NCBI RefSeq assembly: GCF_031143425.1
Contig: NC_090439.1
Span: 645,731,465-645,795,464, forward strand
Length of the DNA stretch: 64,000 nucleotides
Source: Pleurodeles waltl
Taxonomy: Eukaryota; Chordata; Amphibia; Caudata; Salamandridae
Reading direction: 5' to 3'
Positions within the stretch are counted from its first letter, which is position 1, and every line of letters begins with the position of its first letter. The notes beneath the pieces are model-generated. The model worked only from the letters and a program-made list of their open reading frames with translations, was not told the origin of the DNA and did no database searches. The position numbers and the translations under genes were made by a program. Below, piece by piece: positions 44,601-56,188 of the stretch.

Positions 44601-45344
44601 GGACCTTGAGTTATTACCTCCCACACAGCTCCCCCTCTGGCAGAGTTGGTGCTCTGTAGATGCCTACATGTTTTAAACACCCCCCCCCAACTGGATAGCT
44701 CAACATCAAGAAGGTCTTAGAATTCGGGGTTGTGCCTCTTTTTGCTTCCGACTGGCCCCAAAATGACATATACCTTGGTTGCTTAAGTGCATCCAGGGGT
44801 TGAGTCTCTCACCTCTGGCTGTACTCATATAAAATTCGCCTTTTCTGGACGATTCAAACCCTATGCAGCTTTCCCTGTAGGATAAGGATCGCAGGTATGC
44901 ATGGCTGCATCTATTCTTACACTCCTGCAACACCTCATGCCTGGGTAGGCTCACTGCCATTTGACACACCCCATGTTTAAAGAATGTCTTTGAACCCCAA
45001 GGCCCTTAATCAACACCTCCCGAATAGAGCAGCCTGCATGCAACACCCTGCCAACTATGCTGTCCGAAATGGCATCAGGAATCCGATGAAAATGAGAGCG
45101 CCTCGTGACCTTATCAGGGGCATGAAGTGCTACATACCTATGACAATACAATGCACCATGCATCTGTGCCCCAGCCTTACTTCTACTACTTAAGTGCCAC
45201 GCTTTTCTTAAGGTTGCTGGATAGAGGGGCCTGTCACTTTGTCAGAGGGAGAAAGCATAGTCGCGCACAGTAGGTATTCAAACATTTTATCAGTGTTCAG
45301 CATCAAGTCGTTCACATGGTGGTGACAGCTGAAGAGAGCAGCTC
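41615..45344. other. Unassigned intronic sequence
   Basis: No exon or element with clear ends was recognised. About 42000-42500 and 44700-45180 have a mid-repetitive look (the latter open on the minus strand in two frames), but I cannot name them. A C-run lies at 44680-44690. Confidence 0.3.
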
Positions 45345-45838
45345 ATGGGGAAAATTATGGTACGTCATTTTTATGGATGAGCGCAAAGCGCTCCGTCCCA
45401 TGCTGTAATCTCTCTGGGCTTCTAACCACACCTATGTCACGTCAGTCACTTTCATTGGTTCGTGGGCTTGCCTTTTAAAATCCACTGGCTTTCATTTGTG
45501 AAAGGCATGCATAAGTCATGCCTTTTCCGGTGTTTAGCCCACCTACACAGCACCAGTAAACTACTGAAACCATTTGAGGCTTTATGTTTTCAGCATGGTT
45601 TTCGGACTACTTTATCTTTTTATTTTCCACGCAGCGGTTTACATAGCGCAGTCCCGCTTGGTTTTTCCGTTTTCAATTTCAGCGCAATTGTGCTGCATTT
45701 TACATAGCGCAATTGCGCTGTGTTTTTTTTTCTTGTAATTTGTGTGGCAACAAAAATCGAGTTAGGAGTTTACAATGCTAATAGCTCTAACTCGAGCAAA
45801 TGCGAGACTCGTTGCATTGCAAATGCTTGTTTTGTTGA
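45345..45838 (-). repeat. Dispersed repeat R2, inverted copy
   Basis: Reverse-complement copy of the repeat at 7413-7905. Read on the minus strand it starts 'acaagcatttgcaatgcaacgagtctcgcatttgctcgag' and ends 'gcgctttgcgctcatccataaaaatgac'. Extra CGCAATTGCGC blocks (about 45630-45720) form small palindromes. With the copy at 7413 it makes a widely spaced inverted pair inside lyn. Confidence 0.6.
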
Positions 45839-47221
<1,383 letters not shown>

Positions 47222-47640
47222 TGCTGATGACAACAACCCTTAAACTCCATTCTTTAGTTATACCCTGGCACAAACATACCTGTTGCTGCGCTTTTATAGA
47301 CAAGCTGGAAGGGATGGGGCGCAACACCAAGAATGTAAGTATTTGGGGGAAGAGGGACATCGCAAAGAAAGATAGTCCAAAAATGCGTCTACCTTCAGGA
47401 AGTGATGAATTAAAAAGAATAAAAGTAGCTGCCTGATTGTGAGCACAATAATACAAGTTATTCAATCAAAAGGATGGTGGAAGGGCTACGCTCCAGGGTA
47501 GGCACAAAGACAAGAAGAGGAAGGAAAGCCAAATAAGAAATGAGCAAATGAGAGTGACAAGAAAGCCAACCGATGGCAAGCAAGGAGCAGACTCTAAGCC
47601 TACTGTAAGTTTTTTGTATGGTAAGCAGGAGCTCTTTTGG
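47222..47640. repeat. Dispersed repeat R1, second copy
   Basis: Shares with 1-640 the blocks 'caacccttaaactcc', 'ctttagt.at.ccctggca', 'gcttttataga caagct', 'gtatttggg' and the tail 'acaaagacaagaagaggaa..aataagaa..gagcaaatga' ending in 'atggcaagcaaggagcagactctaagcc'. Same orientation as the first copy. No coding. Confidence 0.5.
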
Positions 47641-47693
47641 CAACATGCACCTAAAAGCTATCTGTAGAAGAGTCCTGAACAGTTCTCTTTAAC

Positions 47694-47698
47694 CAGTC
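47694..47698. other. Target-site duplication, left (CAGTC)
   Basis: CAGTC directly before the left LTR; the same five bases follow the right LTR at 52868-52872. Confidence 0.9.
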
Positions 47699-47933
47699 TG
47701 AAGTAAGCGAGGGAAGCCGAAGTTGTAGGCAACACGGTAATTTTATTTAATGTAAAATTGTCCCCGATCTCCAAACGCGTACCGAGGCGGCACACGAGCA
47801 GCAACCGTTTCATCTATCACGGCCGCGCTCGCTCCGGTCTTCTGGTGTCGCGCTGGGCAACACCAGAACGGCCGCCCTCGCTCCGCTCTTCTGGTGTCGC
47901 GCTAGGCAACACCAGAACGTCGCGAGTACAACA
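47699..47933 (-). repeat. Gypsy 3' LTR (element orientation)
   Basis: 235 bp, TGAAGTAAGC...GTACAACA on the + strand, so TG...CA. It differs from the partner at 52633-52867 at about nine positions counted by eye (about 96 percent identity), mostly transitions. It contains two imperfect copies of 'ctcgctccg.tcttctggtgtcgcgct..gcaacaccagaac', a tandem of about 57 bp rich in CpG. Confidence 0.95.
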
Positions 47934-48119
47934 TTGAGTTTTTTTTTTTTTCACAAACAATACAACCCCCATCTCAACACAAAAAAATACCCTTATTTAC
48001 AAAAGCTATAAACCACAATAAAAAAATAAACACATAAGAAATTAACGTTGCCAGAAAATACATCGAAATTACCCGTTGTCTAATAAATGCAGTTTAGAAG
48101 ACACAACTCATACAGTAAC

Positions 48120-49409
48120 TCATTGACGCAGTTTCCAAGACAATTTTCTTACTCTGTTACTCCTGCGCACGACCAAACCTTCACCAGTACTGTCACACAA
48201 ATCAGACTGTTTCACTAAACCAGCCCCACTTACATTCGAGTCAGACTGTCTTACTAAATCACCCTTAGTTACAAACTGAGGATACGATCTCCCTTTCAGT
48301 TTGACAACCTTGGATTTGTTCCACCACTTATCGCCCTGAACCCTTACAGCATTACCCAAAACAAGATCAACCCTAACCGGTTCAGAAAATTTGGGATTGC
48401 CCTTTTTAACAAAAGTAGGCAATTTTACTGCAACCCAATCGCCTACTGCAATAGATGACTCTTTTGCCCCTTTCTTGTTGTCAAAGTATCTCTTTTGTGC
48501 ACACTGTTTGTTATCCACGTTAGTTTTGATAATGTCAGTACGGTCCCCAACATGCATATTTTTGAAAAACTTGGACATCCACCCAGGTTTGATTTGCGTA
48601 TTAGGCTTTCTTCCTTTCAAAGCTTCAAAAGGAGATACCCCCGTGGTGGAATGAGGAGTAGTTCTATAAAACCACAGCATTGCTTGGACCGACGCCTGCA
48701 CATCACACCCATTCTTCAACGCCCACCTGACACAATCCCCCAACACACGGTTGAATCTCTCCACCAAACCATTCGTTTGGGGTTGATAAAGAGAACATCT
48801 CAGATGTTTAACATGCCCTTGCTCCAAAAATGTTTTAAACTCTTCAGACATAAATTGAACTCCACTGTCCGAAATGATTTCCTCTGGAAACCCTTCACTC
48901 ATGAACACTTCCCTCAGGAATAGCACAAGAGTCTTGGCATTCGGGTCCTGAACAAATTTGACATAAGGCCACTTTGAAAAATAATCAACAATAACATACG
49001 CATAGCGCAACTTACAATTTAGTGAGTGAAAAGGTCCTACCATATCAACCCCCAATTTACGCCAAGGACCATCAGGACACATTATGGGCATTAAGGGTGG
49101 TGTTACAGGTTTCAAACACTTGTCAGAGTTGGAACACACTACACAATTCCTTACTAATTGATCGATTTCATTGTCCATGCGAGGCCACCAAAAACTGTCT
49201 CTCACTCGTCTTTTTGTCAATGTGGCCCCCAAATGACCATCATGCGCTTTCTTCAATAGAGAACACCTCAAACCTTCCGGGGGAATTAATTTGTCGTTCC
49301 TCAAAAGAATACCATCCTCAATTGTCAACTCATCAGAAACCTTCCAAAATGGCTGAATGGCCGACGCCAACTCCCTCTCATACGGCCAACCCTCAACTAT
49401 ACACTTCAT
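48120..49409 (-). CDS. Gypsy integrase region of pol (429 codons)
   Basis: Integrase of the Mag-like element, which joins the cDNA copy to the host chromosome in the nucleus. The N-terminal zinc module is seen as AHDGHLG and CVVCSNS (HHCC), followed by the catalytic core GVDMVGP, SDSGVQF and NGLVERFN (DDE) and a basic C-terminal domain with VGDWVAVKL and VVRRSNRVRK. The frame is uninterrupted. It is in the same frame as the upstream gag-pol but separated from it by two TGA codons (49451-49449 and 49418-49416), so it would need readthrough, or has been cut off by mutation. The ATG at 49409 is only the first available methionine. Confidence 0.9.
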   Translation of the reverse strand: MKCIVEGWPYERELASAIQPFWKVSDELTIEDGILLRNDKLIPPEGLRCSLLKKAHDGHLGATLTKRRVRDSFWWPRMDNEIDQLVRNCVVCSNSDKCLKPVTPPLMPIMCPDGPWRKLGVDMVGPFHSLNCKLRYAYVIVDYFSKWPYVKFVQDPNAKTLVLFLREVFMSEGFPEEIISDSGVQFMSEEFKTFLEQGHVKHLRCSLYQPQTNGLVERFNRVLGDCVRWALKNGCDVQASVQAMLWFYRTTPHSTTGVSPFEALKGRKPNTQIKPGWMSKFFKNMHVGDRTDIIKTNVDNKQCAQKRYFDNKKGAKESSIAVGDWVAVKLPTFVKKGNPKFSEPVRVDLVLGNAVRVQGDKWWNKSKVVKLKGRSYPQFVTKGDLVRQSDSNVSGAGLVKQSDLCDSTGEGLVVRRSNRVRKLSWKLRQ

Positions 49410-49448
49410 AACTGTTCACAAGTCAATATCATCAGCCATCTTCTCCTT

Positions 49449-52154
49449 TCACTCTGACTCAGAACATACACATACTTGTTCAACCTCAACTGCTGCAATC
49501 ATACTACATTCGTCATCCACAAAATCATCAACCAACGGGCTACGCTCACTGGGAAATCTTGACAGAAAATCTGCCCTCACGTTACGCCCCCCAGGTATAT
49601 GCGTCACTTCAAAATCATATTGCATCAATCTCGCTACCAATCTAGCAATTCTGGGTGTACCTGTTTTGTCATTAGTCCCTTTCAAAATTGAGCCTAACGG
49701 TTTATGATCTGTTTTCAACAAAAAGTGTCTCCCCCACACATAACACCTGAATTTTTCAATGGCCCAAACACAAGCCAACAGCTCCTTTTCGATAACAGAA
49801 TAATGCACTTCTGGTGTTCTTAATACTCTAGAGGCAAAACCAATGGTGTTTTCAACACCATCAATCATTTGAGTCAACACTGCACCCAAACCAACATTGC
49901 TGGCATCCACCGTAAGACAACATTTAAACCGAGGATCATACGGCTTCAGTACCTTAGCCTGTGTCAATAGGATCTTGATGTCCTCAAACGCTTTATTACA
50001 TTCTGAACACCACACAAAACTGGTCTTGTCTTTCAATAAATTGGATAAAACTCTCACTCGACTCGCATACTCCGGTATAAACCGAGAGTAAAATTCACAC
50101 ATACCCAAAAACGCTTTAACTCCAGCCTTGTCTGTAGGCTGAGGAGCGACTGAGATCGCATCAATCAAACCGGGTTTGGGACTAACACCCTCCTGACTAA
50201 TTACATGACCCAAATACTCAACTGACGACTTCATGAAATTACATTTCTCTCTCCTAAGAACCACGCCATGAGTCATAAATTTCTGTAAAACCTGTCGTAA
50301 AACATTGTCATGCACTTGCTGGTCAGGTGCATAAATTAATACGTCATCCTGGAAAACCACCACGTTGGAAATCCCTTTTAACAATGTACACATGATTCTT
50401 TGAAACACAGAAGCCGCCGATGCCAACCCAAATGGCATACGGCAAAACTGGAAAACACCAAAAGGCGACACAAATGCTGTTAAAAACCTGGACTTCGGAT
50501 CAAGTTCTACCTGATGGTACGCACTAGCTAAGTCTAACTTCGTAAAAATCTTCGCACCTTTGATAGTGGACAACATTTCATTGATATTGGGGAGGGGATG
50601 TGAGTCTACCCAAATTTCCCTGTTGAGTGCTCTCAAGTCCACACAAATTCTTAAATCCCCATTCTTTTTCCTAGCCACTACTAATGGAGAGAGCCACAAA
50701 GAGAATTCAATTGGTTCTATAATCCCCTTGTTCTGTAAATTTTCCAGTTCCCCTTCTAAATCTTTGTGCTTGACTGGAATAGCATTGGCTTTCACTTTTA
50801 TTTTATGTTTAAACCCATGCAACTTTCCCAATTCACCTGAAAAAACCTTAGGGAAATCATTAAGAAGGACCTCAATCTCCCCCGAATCTCTTAATACTGC
50901 AATCTGCTCAGAAGTACCCGGTCTCAACACCATTCCAAACAGGCCCTGATGGAACCAGCCTAAAATATTCAACCCTCTAGCCGCTACATAGACTTTACCA
51001 AATATGCGTCTCCCCTTAAACTCGAGAATGTCCTCAAAGAAACCTTGAAGTTCAATCTTTCTCCCTTCATAGGACATTGGAGCCCTGTCTGGCGGTTCAA
51101 GAACACGCTCTCCCCAATTCAACTTGAACAATTCCAAAGTAATCATGGTGATCCTAGCCCCTGAGTCCGCTAGCAACCGCAACGACTTGTCTCCCACTCT
51201 GATGCACACATAGGGATCCACACAATTATCCGGATCACCAATCTTAACCGCTCCATCAACCACACTCAAAACCATGTCCTGAACCTCTCCCATAAGATGC
51301 TCCACCGCTTCATCATTCTCTTCCAACACCGTCATGACAGAATCTCGTTTACCACCTTGACAAACTTTTGCAAAATGCCCCAACCTGCCACAATTCCTAC
51401 ATTGGACACCCAAAGCTGGGCAACTCCTAAATCCTTTTTGATGCATAGAATTACCACATCTAAAACACACATTTTTTTGTTTAAAGAACACATTGGAATT
51501 GGCAAACTTGTTGTTTTTCTGTCCACAAGACTTGATCCCAGTCTTTTTGTCATCCTTGTTGACAACCACATTGACTCTGCTGGACATTGCCAATTCTATT
51601 TCCTTAGAAGACTTGATAGAAGATTCTATGCTCTTAGCAATCCTTATCGTCTCCACCAATGTTGGATTGTCCAGTGATAACAACTTCTGTCTGATAGACT
51701 TGTCTGTCCCTTGACAAATAAACTGGTCTCTAATAAGTTGATCACCCAGTACTCCAAACTGGCATTCTGCAGCTAGAACGCGCAACGCCAAAATATATGT
51801 GTCTACATCTTCACTTGAGCGTTGTACTCTTTTAAAAAACTTGTGTCTAGCCACTACCAAGCTGGGGGGAGCATCAAATCTGTTGCTCATTTTCTTCACT
51901 GCAGATTCATACTCATCCATTTCATCATCCTCCATCAGTACTTCAGGTAGATGCTTGAAAATCGCTCTTCCCTCAAAGCCAATAGAATGGAGCAGCAGAC
52001 ATTTTTTCCATTCTGGCCTGTAACGTGATGCACCAATTGCCCCTAAATATGTTTCGAAGGCATCAAACCATTGTTTCCAACATATAGCTGGTTCACCTGG
52101 ACTGTCTAGAAATGGCGGTGGGGGCAGAACCGATTGCATGGTGAGGCTACTCAA
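49449..52154 (-). CDS. Gypsy gag-pol: gag, protease, reverse transcriptase, RNase H (901 codons)
   Basis: One open frame. Gag occupies residues 1 to about 290 and ends with two zinc knuckles (CFRCGN..., then CRNCGRLGHFAKVC). The protease active site is LLADSGARITMI (about residue 330). Reverse transcriptase carries LRICVDLRALN, LDLASAYHQV, MPFGLASAASVFQRIM and the catalytic FQDDVLIY. RNase H carries CLTVDASNVGLGAVL, KELLACVWAIEKF and LKTDHKPL. Gag and pol are fused in one frame, so no frameshift is needed. It ends at TGA 49451-49449, just after RNase H. All catalytic residues expected are present. Confidence 0.93.
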   Translation of the reverse strand: MSSLTMQSVLPPPPFLDSPGEPAICWKQWFDAFETYLGAIGASRYRPEWKKCLLLHSIGFEGRAIFKHLPEVLMEDDEMDEYESAVKKMSNRFDAPPSLVVARHKFFKRVQRSSEDVDTYILALRVLAAECQFGVLGDQLIRDQFICQGTDKSIRQKLLSLDNPTLVETIRIAKSIESSIKSSKEIELAMSSRVNVVVNKDDKKTGIKSCGQKNNKFANSNVFFKQKNVCFRCGNSMHQKGFRSCPALGVQCRNCGRLGHFAKVCQGGKRDSVMTVLEENDEAVEHLMGEVQDMVLSVVDGAVKIGDPDNCVDPYVCIRVGDKSLRLLADSGARITMITLELFKLNWGERVLEPPDRAPMSYEGRKIELQGFFEDILEFKGRRIFGKVYVAARGLNILGWFHQGLFGMVLRPGTSEQIAVLRDSGEIEVLLNDFPKVFSGELGKLHGFKHKIKVKANAIPVKHKDLEGELENLQNKGIIEPIEFSLWLSPLVVARKKNGDLRICVDLRALNREIWVDSHPLPNINEMLSTIKGAKIFTKLDLASAYHQVELDPKSRFLTAFVSPFGVFQFCRMPFGLASAASVFQRIMCTLLKGISNVVVFQDDVLIYAPDQQVHDNVLRQVLQKFMTHGVVLRREKCNFMKSSVEYLGHVISQEGVSPKPGLIDAISVAPQPTDKAGVKAFLGMCEFYSRFIPEYASRVRVLSNLLKDKTSFVWCSECNKAFEDIKILLTQAKVLKPYDPRFKCCLTVDASNVGLGAVLTQMIDGVENTIGFASRVLRTPEVHYSVIEKELLACVWAIEKFRCYVWGRHFLLKTDHKPLGSILKGTNDKTGTPRIARLVARLMQYDFEVTHIPGGRNVRADFLSRFPSERSPLVDDFVDDECSMIAAVEVEQVCVCSESE

Positions 52155-52632
52155 AAATATTTACAAAATAAACAATATAACTGTACTGAAAAAATTATTT
52201 TGCTGAATTGTCCGCAACACACCAAAATGTAAATGTTTTTTTTTTTTTTCTCTCTCACATCAAAAGTTAGATTTCCAACAAATGTTCGCTACACAATCTA
52301 TAAACCTTCTGAGAACAGTTGTCTTAAGTCTGTAAAACGCTGTTTGTAGACATATACTGTGACAACGTAAAGTAGCGTAGGTCAAATCATCAGTAGACCA
52401 GGTCCATACCTTGTTTTTTTTTTTATTTAGTAGCAAATAAACTCCTTAGTTTGCGTTTGGCTTATTTTTGCGTGCAGTTGGAGTATTTCCTTGAAGCAAA
52501 ACCACTCCCCCGAGTGCTGAAAACTCTTTTTTTCTGATTCCAACGTCGTCACAGCCTCAAACATAGAATAGCCACCGACAAGAGACTTTCCGCGCAGGTC
52601 CGCAGCGTCTGGAGATAACCCTCGTCGCCAAA
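52155..52632 (-). promoter_or_regulatory. Gypsy leader with candidate primer-binding site
   Basis: This is the 478-bp untranslated leader between the 5' LTR and gag on the element strand. Directly after the LTR the element reads TTTGGCGACGAGGGTTATC (complement of about 52614-52632). TGGCGACGAG next to an LTR is the usual place and form of a primer-binding site in Mag-like elements, but which tRNA it fits was not determined. Confidence 0.55.
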
Positions 52633-52867
52633 TGAAGTAAGCGAGGGAAGCCGAAGTTGTAGGCAACACGGTCATTTTATTTAATGTAAAATTGTCCCCG
52701 ATCCCCAAACGCGTACCGAGGCGGCACACGAGCAGCAACCGTTTCATCTATCACGGCCGTGCTCGCTCCGGTCTTCTGGTGTCGCGCTAGGCAACACCAG
52801 AACAGCCGCACTCGCTCCGCTCTTCTGGTGTCGCGCTAGATAACACCAGAACGTCACGAGTACAACA
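52633..52867 (-). repeat. Gypsy 5' LTR (element orientation)
   Basis: 235 bp, same ends as the copy at 47699. It would contain the element's promoter on the minus strand. The low divergence between the two LTRs marks this as the youngest LTR insertion in the window. Confidence 0.95.
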
Positions 52868-52872
52868 CAGTC
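52868..52872. other. Target-site duplication, right (CAGTC)
   Basis: CAGTC directly after the right LTR, identical to 47694-47698. Confidence 0.9.
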
Positions 52873-54455
52873 CTTCGTCCCTAACAATCGCCAACAATAG
52901 GCATTCCAGAATGCAACTTTGTTTAACATTTGCTTGGGTTTCAACACATTCTGGCATCCTTCGCCAGATGGCTCTTTAAGGTATTCACAGAGCTAATCTT
53001 TGAAACTCTAACCCCTTCATTTGAAGAGTGATCCTTGTTAGTTATATCAAAATCCACTATTGTGAAACCCGTCCTAAGGAACTGAATACCTTACTGTGGC
53101 CAGAATTTTGGCATGTCTGTTTGTCAGGGGTGAGCTTTATTAAACATTCCGAGGTACTGCTACTGCCTTCTAAATGGCCTTGCTCCACTGGGAAGCCACA
53201 TTTGATTAAGGTCCTCCCCCACCATTGAGTGCTTCCTCCCTCATCCACACTTCCCTTGCTCTTCCTCGTCACTATGCCCTTCCGTCCCTCTATACCCTGA
53301 CTTGCCTCTATACCCTTCCTCCCCATGCTCCTCCTTCCTCCTGTGCTGCTCCTTCCTCCTACGATTCTCCTTCCTCCTACCCTCAATCTCCCTTTGCTCC
53401 CTCTTCCACATTCCACTCCTTTCTCCCCAGTTCCGCAACCTATTGTACTAAACCCCCAAATGCATCTTGTCGCTCCACAAATGCTTGCTGTTTTATCCTT
53501 CTGCAACTGTGAGCTGCTTGCCTATTACAAATTAATACAGAATAATTAGGGAGTGCAGCCCTCCCGAATCACATACGCAAACACCCCCTCAACTATAGTA
53601 AAGGCCAGCTTGGACTATTTTAGCACATCATTTACAGCTGACTGTCCAGTGGATAGGGAAACTACAATTGTTGGACTGAACTGGGTTGTAAGGCTCCAAG
53701 ATCAATGTAGCTAAAGAGGAAGATAAAATGGGACCTATTCACCGAGAAAGTACGGCCAGAGATGTCCACTCCCATCTGCACATATTTTTCTTAGTTTGAT
53801 ATTCATAAACATTCTCCAAACTACGCCTGAAATGCTGCACCAGATAGAGGGTTTCCAGGCTTACTCTTCGGAGGAAGGTCATGGGACTTTTCATGGAAGG
53901 GCCTATTCTCTATCTACTGAGTTCTTCATAACGTTGACCTCCTCACAAGGGCAATATGATCCCTTGTGTGAATGCATGCTTTTCTTTTCTCTGCTGGAAG
54001 AATGTTTCCTCTCTGAAAAATGTCTTCCCCCTACAGCCTGAGCAAATCCAGGAATGATCCATTTCCTTACATAGCATAGAAACAGATTTAAACTAGCCCT
54101 TAGCTGGAGTAAAAATCTTATCATTTACATGGTGGAAAGTGGAATTAGAGGATTTTGTGAATGCCCACAAACATACATGCTTGTGAGCATTCACAAACTT
54201 CCAACGCTAATCATGCTTCTGTCCTTTTCCCAGCACAAACCTAATGGGTTAAGATGAAATAGACGGTTATCAACAAAACGCCTCACCCTGTAGCCAATAG
54301 AGAATATAAATGGACTTCATCAAAGGTAATGTTGGTTAAGGAATTTAGTAACCCCGAGAAGAATAGCTAAACATATATTATACTCCAAAACTCATTAAGT
54401 CATCCAGCTCCTGAGAATAGTTTTTAAAGTATTTATTCCTAAAAAAAAAGTCAGA
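52873..54455. other. Unassigned intronic sequence with polypyrimidine tract
   Basis: 53225-53445 is a CT-rich tract with irregular repeats of CTCCTTCCTCCT on the + strand. It gives artefactual Ser/Pro/Leu-rich or Arg/Gly/Glu-rich open frames. The rest shows no recognisable gene or element. Confidence 0.45.
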
Positions 54456-54823
54456 TGTAACCCTCACCAAGGTTACAAGTGGCCCCATTATAATGGTGTA
54501 TGTAGTAGGTATGAATACAGCACTCAGTAGTCTTCCACACCAAACATGAGAAATCCATTAGTGATGTAAACTGCAGTTTATTCCAAAAACAGACCCACAA
54601 CTCTTTAAGCGTCCGTCAGGTTCTCAATTCTCAGGCAACTGTCATTACTACAGAATTCCAGAATCCACCAGCAATTCCAGAGAATGCATAAACCATCTGT
54701 AGAACATAAGTAATACATGGCATTACCGTAAGTGGTACGAAGAGAGGTAACAATACCATAAATGATGTAAAGGAAGGTTATGTAAAAAAGTACATAGATA
54801 ATAACATGCAGCATACTACATCA
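54456..54823 (-). repeat. LTR of older Gypsy element (3' LTR)
   Basis: Starts TGTAACCC and ends CTACATCA on the + strand (TG...CA), 368 bp. Next to it on the element strand is the purine tract AAGGAGGGTGG, the position of a polypurine tract before a 3' LTR. Coding remnants of the same element follow at higher coordinates. The partner LTR is not in the window, so the borders rest on TG/CA and the purine tract. Confidence 0.6.
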
Positions 54824-55450
54824 CCACCCTCCTTAACACATAAAACAGGAAAGTTCAATATCCTGCAGTTTGATAGGTAGTTTAATGGCCCGGGAACACC
54901 GAACCTGTGTGTGGACACATTCTTTTTCCACAATAGCCTGCTCTTGGTGTACCGCTACTGCCCCATTTTTAAACTTGTTGATGCACCTCAGACTGAGGGT
55001 GTGCCATTTGGACTGCCTGGACATGATTAGGTTGAACTGGAATGTGTACCTGTAGGGAAATCTGCTTTGAAACATCTGTTGTTAACATAGTCAGAGTCAT
55101 CTTTACCAGAACACGTGTTAAAATAAATTTTCACTTGAGTATCATTACTTGGTATTATACTACTTCTATTCCACCTCCCTCTTCCAGACACCAAAATAGA
55201 AGCTTAATTTACTTTGAGAATTCTTACTGGTTCAGAAAACTTAGTCTCCCCTTTCATAGTTCTGACCGGTTTTTAATCAGTACCCATCTACCTTCCTCAG
55301 ACTTTTTCTATTTCACATTGTTTTTCTCATAAAAATATTTCTTTTGATACTCTTGTTTCTTTAACAATCTTTTTCTCACAGAACTCAACCCTTCATGTTC
55401 TACTTGGCCTTCTTTTTTTAGGTACCAAGTTAGACCTGGCTTTCCTTCCC
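54824..55450 (-). pseudogene. Older Gypsy element, integrase C-terminal and 3' untranslated region
   Basis: Minus-strand sequence between the LTR and the readable integrase core. It is broken into short frames with no clear motif and is assigned by position. Confidence 0.4.
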
Positions 55451-56188
55451 CTCATCAAAGTAAAAGGAGAAATTCCTGTGGTGCACTGTGGGGCTGTTAA
55501 ATATGCTTAGACCTTTCTTTCTAGAATTTCATATGCATCAAGACCTGATGAGAGTTCAGTTTGTACTCCCTCCTTTAACAAGTGAGATGCCCTTTGTACC
55601 AGACTGTTGGAAGAGGGACTACACAGTGCAACTTGCAAATGTAGAGTATCAAAATCATCTAGAAATGTTTTAATCTCTTTGGAAACAAAATGTAATCCAT
55701 TGTCTTTAACAATGCACTTGGGAGCTCCTTCCACTTTAAAAACTCTTGTAAGAAACAGTAGTACATTCTTGGTGTTAGGAGCATCCACAAAGGAAAAATA
55801 TATCCAATTTGAGAAATAATCGATTAAAAAAATGAGAAACTTCAAGTCCAACGATAAAAGATAGATTGGACTAGCTAAGTACACTGCAACTTTGTCCCAA
55901 GCATTGAAAGAAAATGACAGCGGACAAATAGGTTTCTTACTTGACTTCCAATGCTTATCCAACACAAGACAGTGAGGACACTCATTGATATGACCAGCTA
56001 CCTGCTTGTCCGTCCCTGCCCGCCAATAATTCTGGTGAATCTTTTTACATGTGGCAAATATGGTCAGGTGCACTTCATGAGCAATCATGACAATGCAGCA
56101 ATGCAAACCTGAGGGAGGTATGAACAACCCATTTTTCAAACAAATTCTGTTTTCACATGATAACGTGTGAAATCTGAAAGAAAGACCA
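55451..56188 (-). pseudogene. Older Gypsy element, integrase fragment
   Basis: The minus strand reads NGLFIPPSGLHCC (compare NDKLIPPEGLRCS of the younger element), NECPHCLVLDK (zinc module), FLIDYFSNWIYFSFVDAP, VKDNGLHFVSKEIKTFLDDF and then CSPSSNSLVQR. The first catalytic Asp box is changed (VAVYLASP where GVDMVGP is expected), so the enzyme would be dead. It belongs to the same Mag-like lineage as the element at 47699 but is much more diverged. Confidence 0.8.

Larger units (their letters stand above)
47699..52867 (-). mobile_element. Complete Mag-like Ty3/Gypsy retrotransposon
   Basis: The 5,169-bp element has direct 235-bp LTRs, a 5-bp target duplication CAGTC, and gag-protease-reverse transcriptase-RNase H-integrase coding on the minus strand. 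The gag zinc knuckles in CCHC style followed by a DSG protease and integrase last in pol fit the Mag clade of Gypsy elements. Element-strand order: 5' LTR 52867-52633, leader 52632-52155, gag-pol 52154-49449, integrase frame 49409-48120, 3' UTR, A-rich polypurine tract (about 47938-47952) and 3' LTR 47933-47699. It lies in the lyn intron after the hinge exon, antisense to the gene. Confidence 0.95.
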
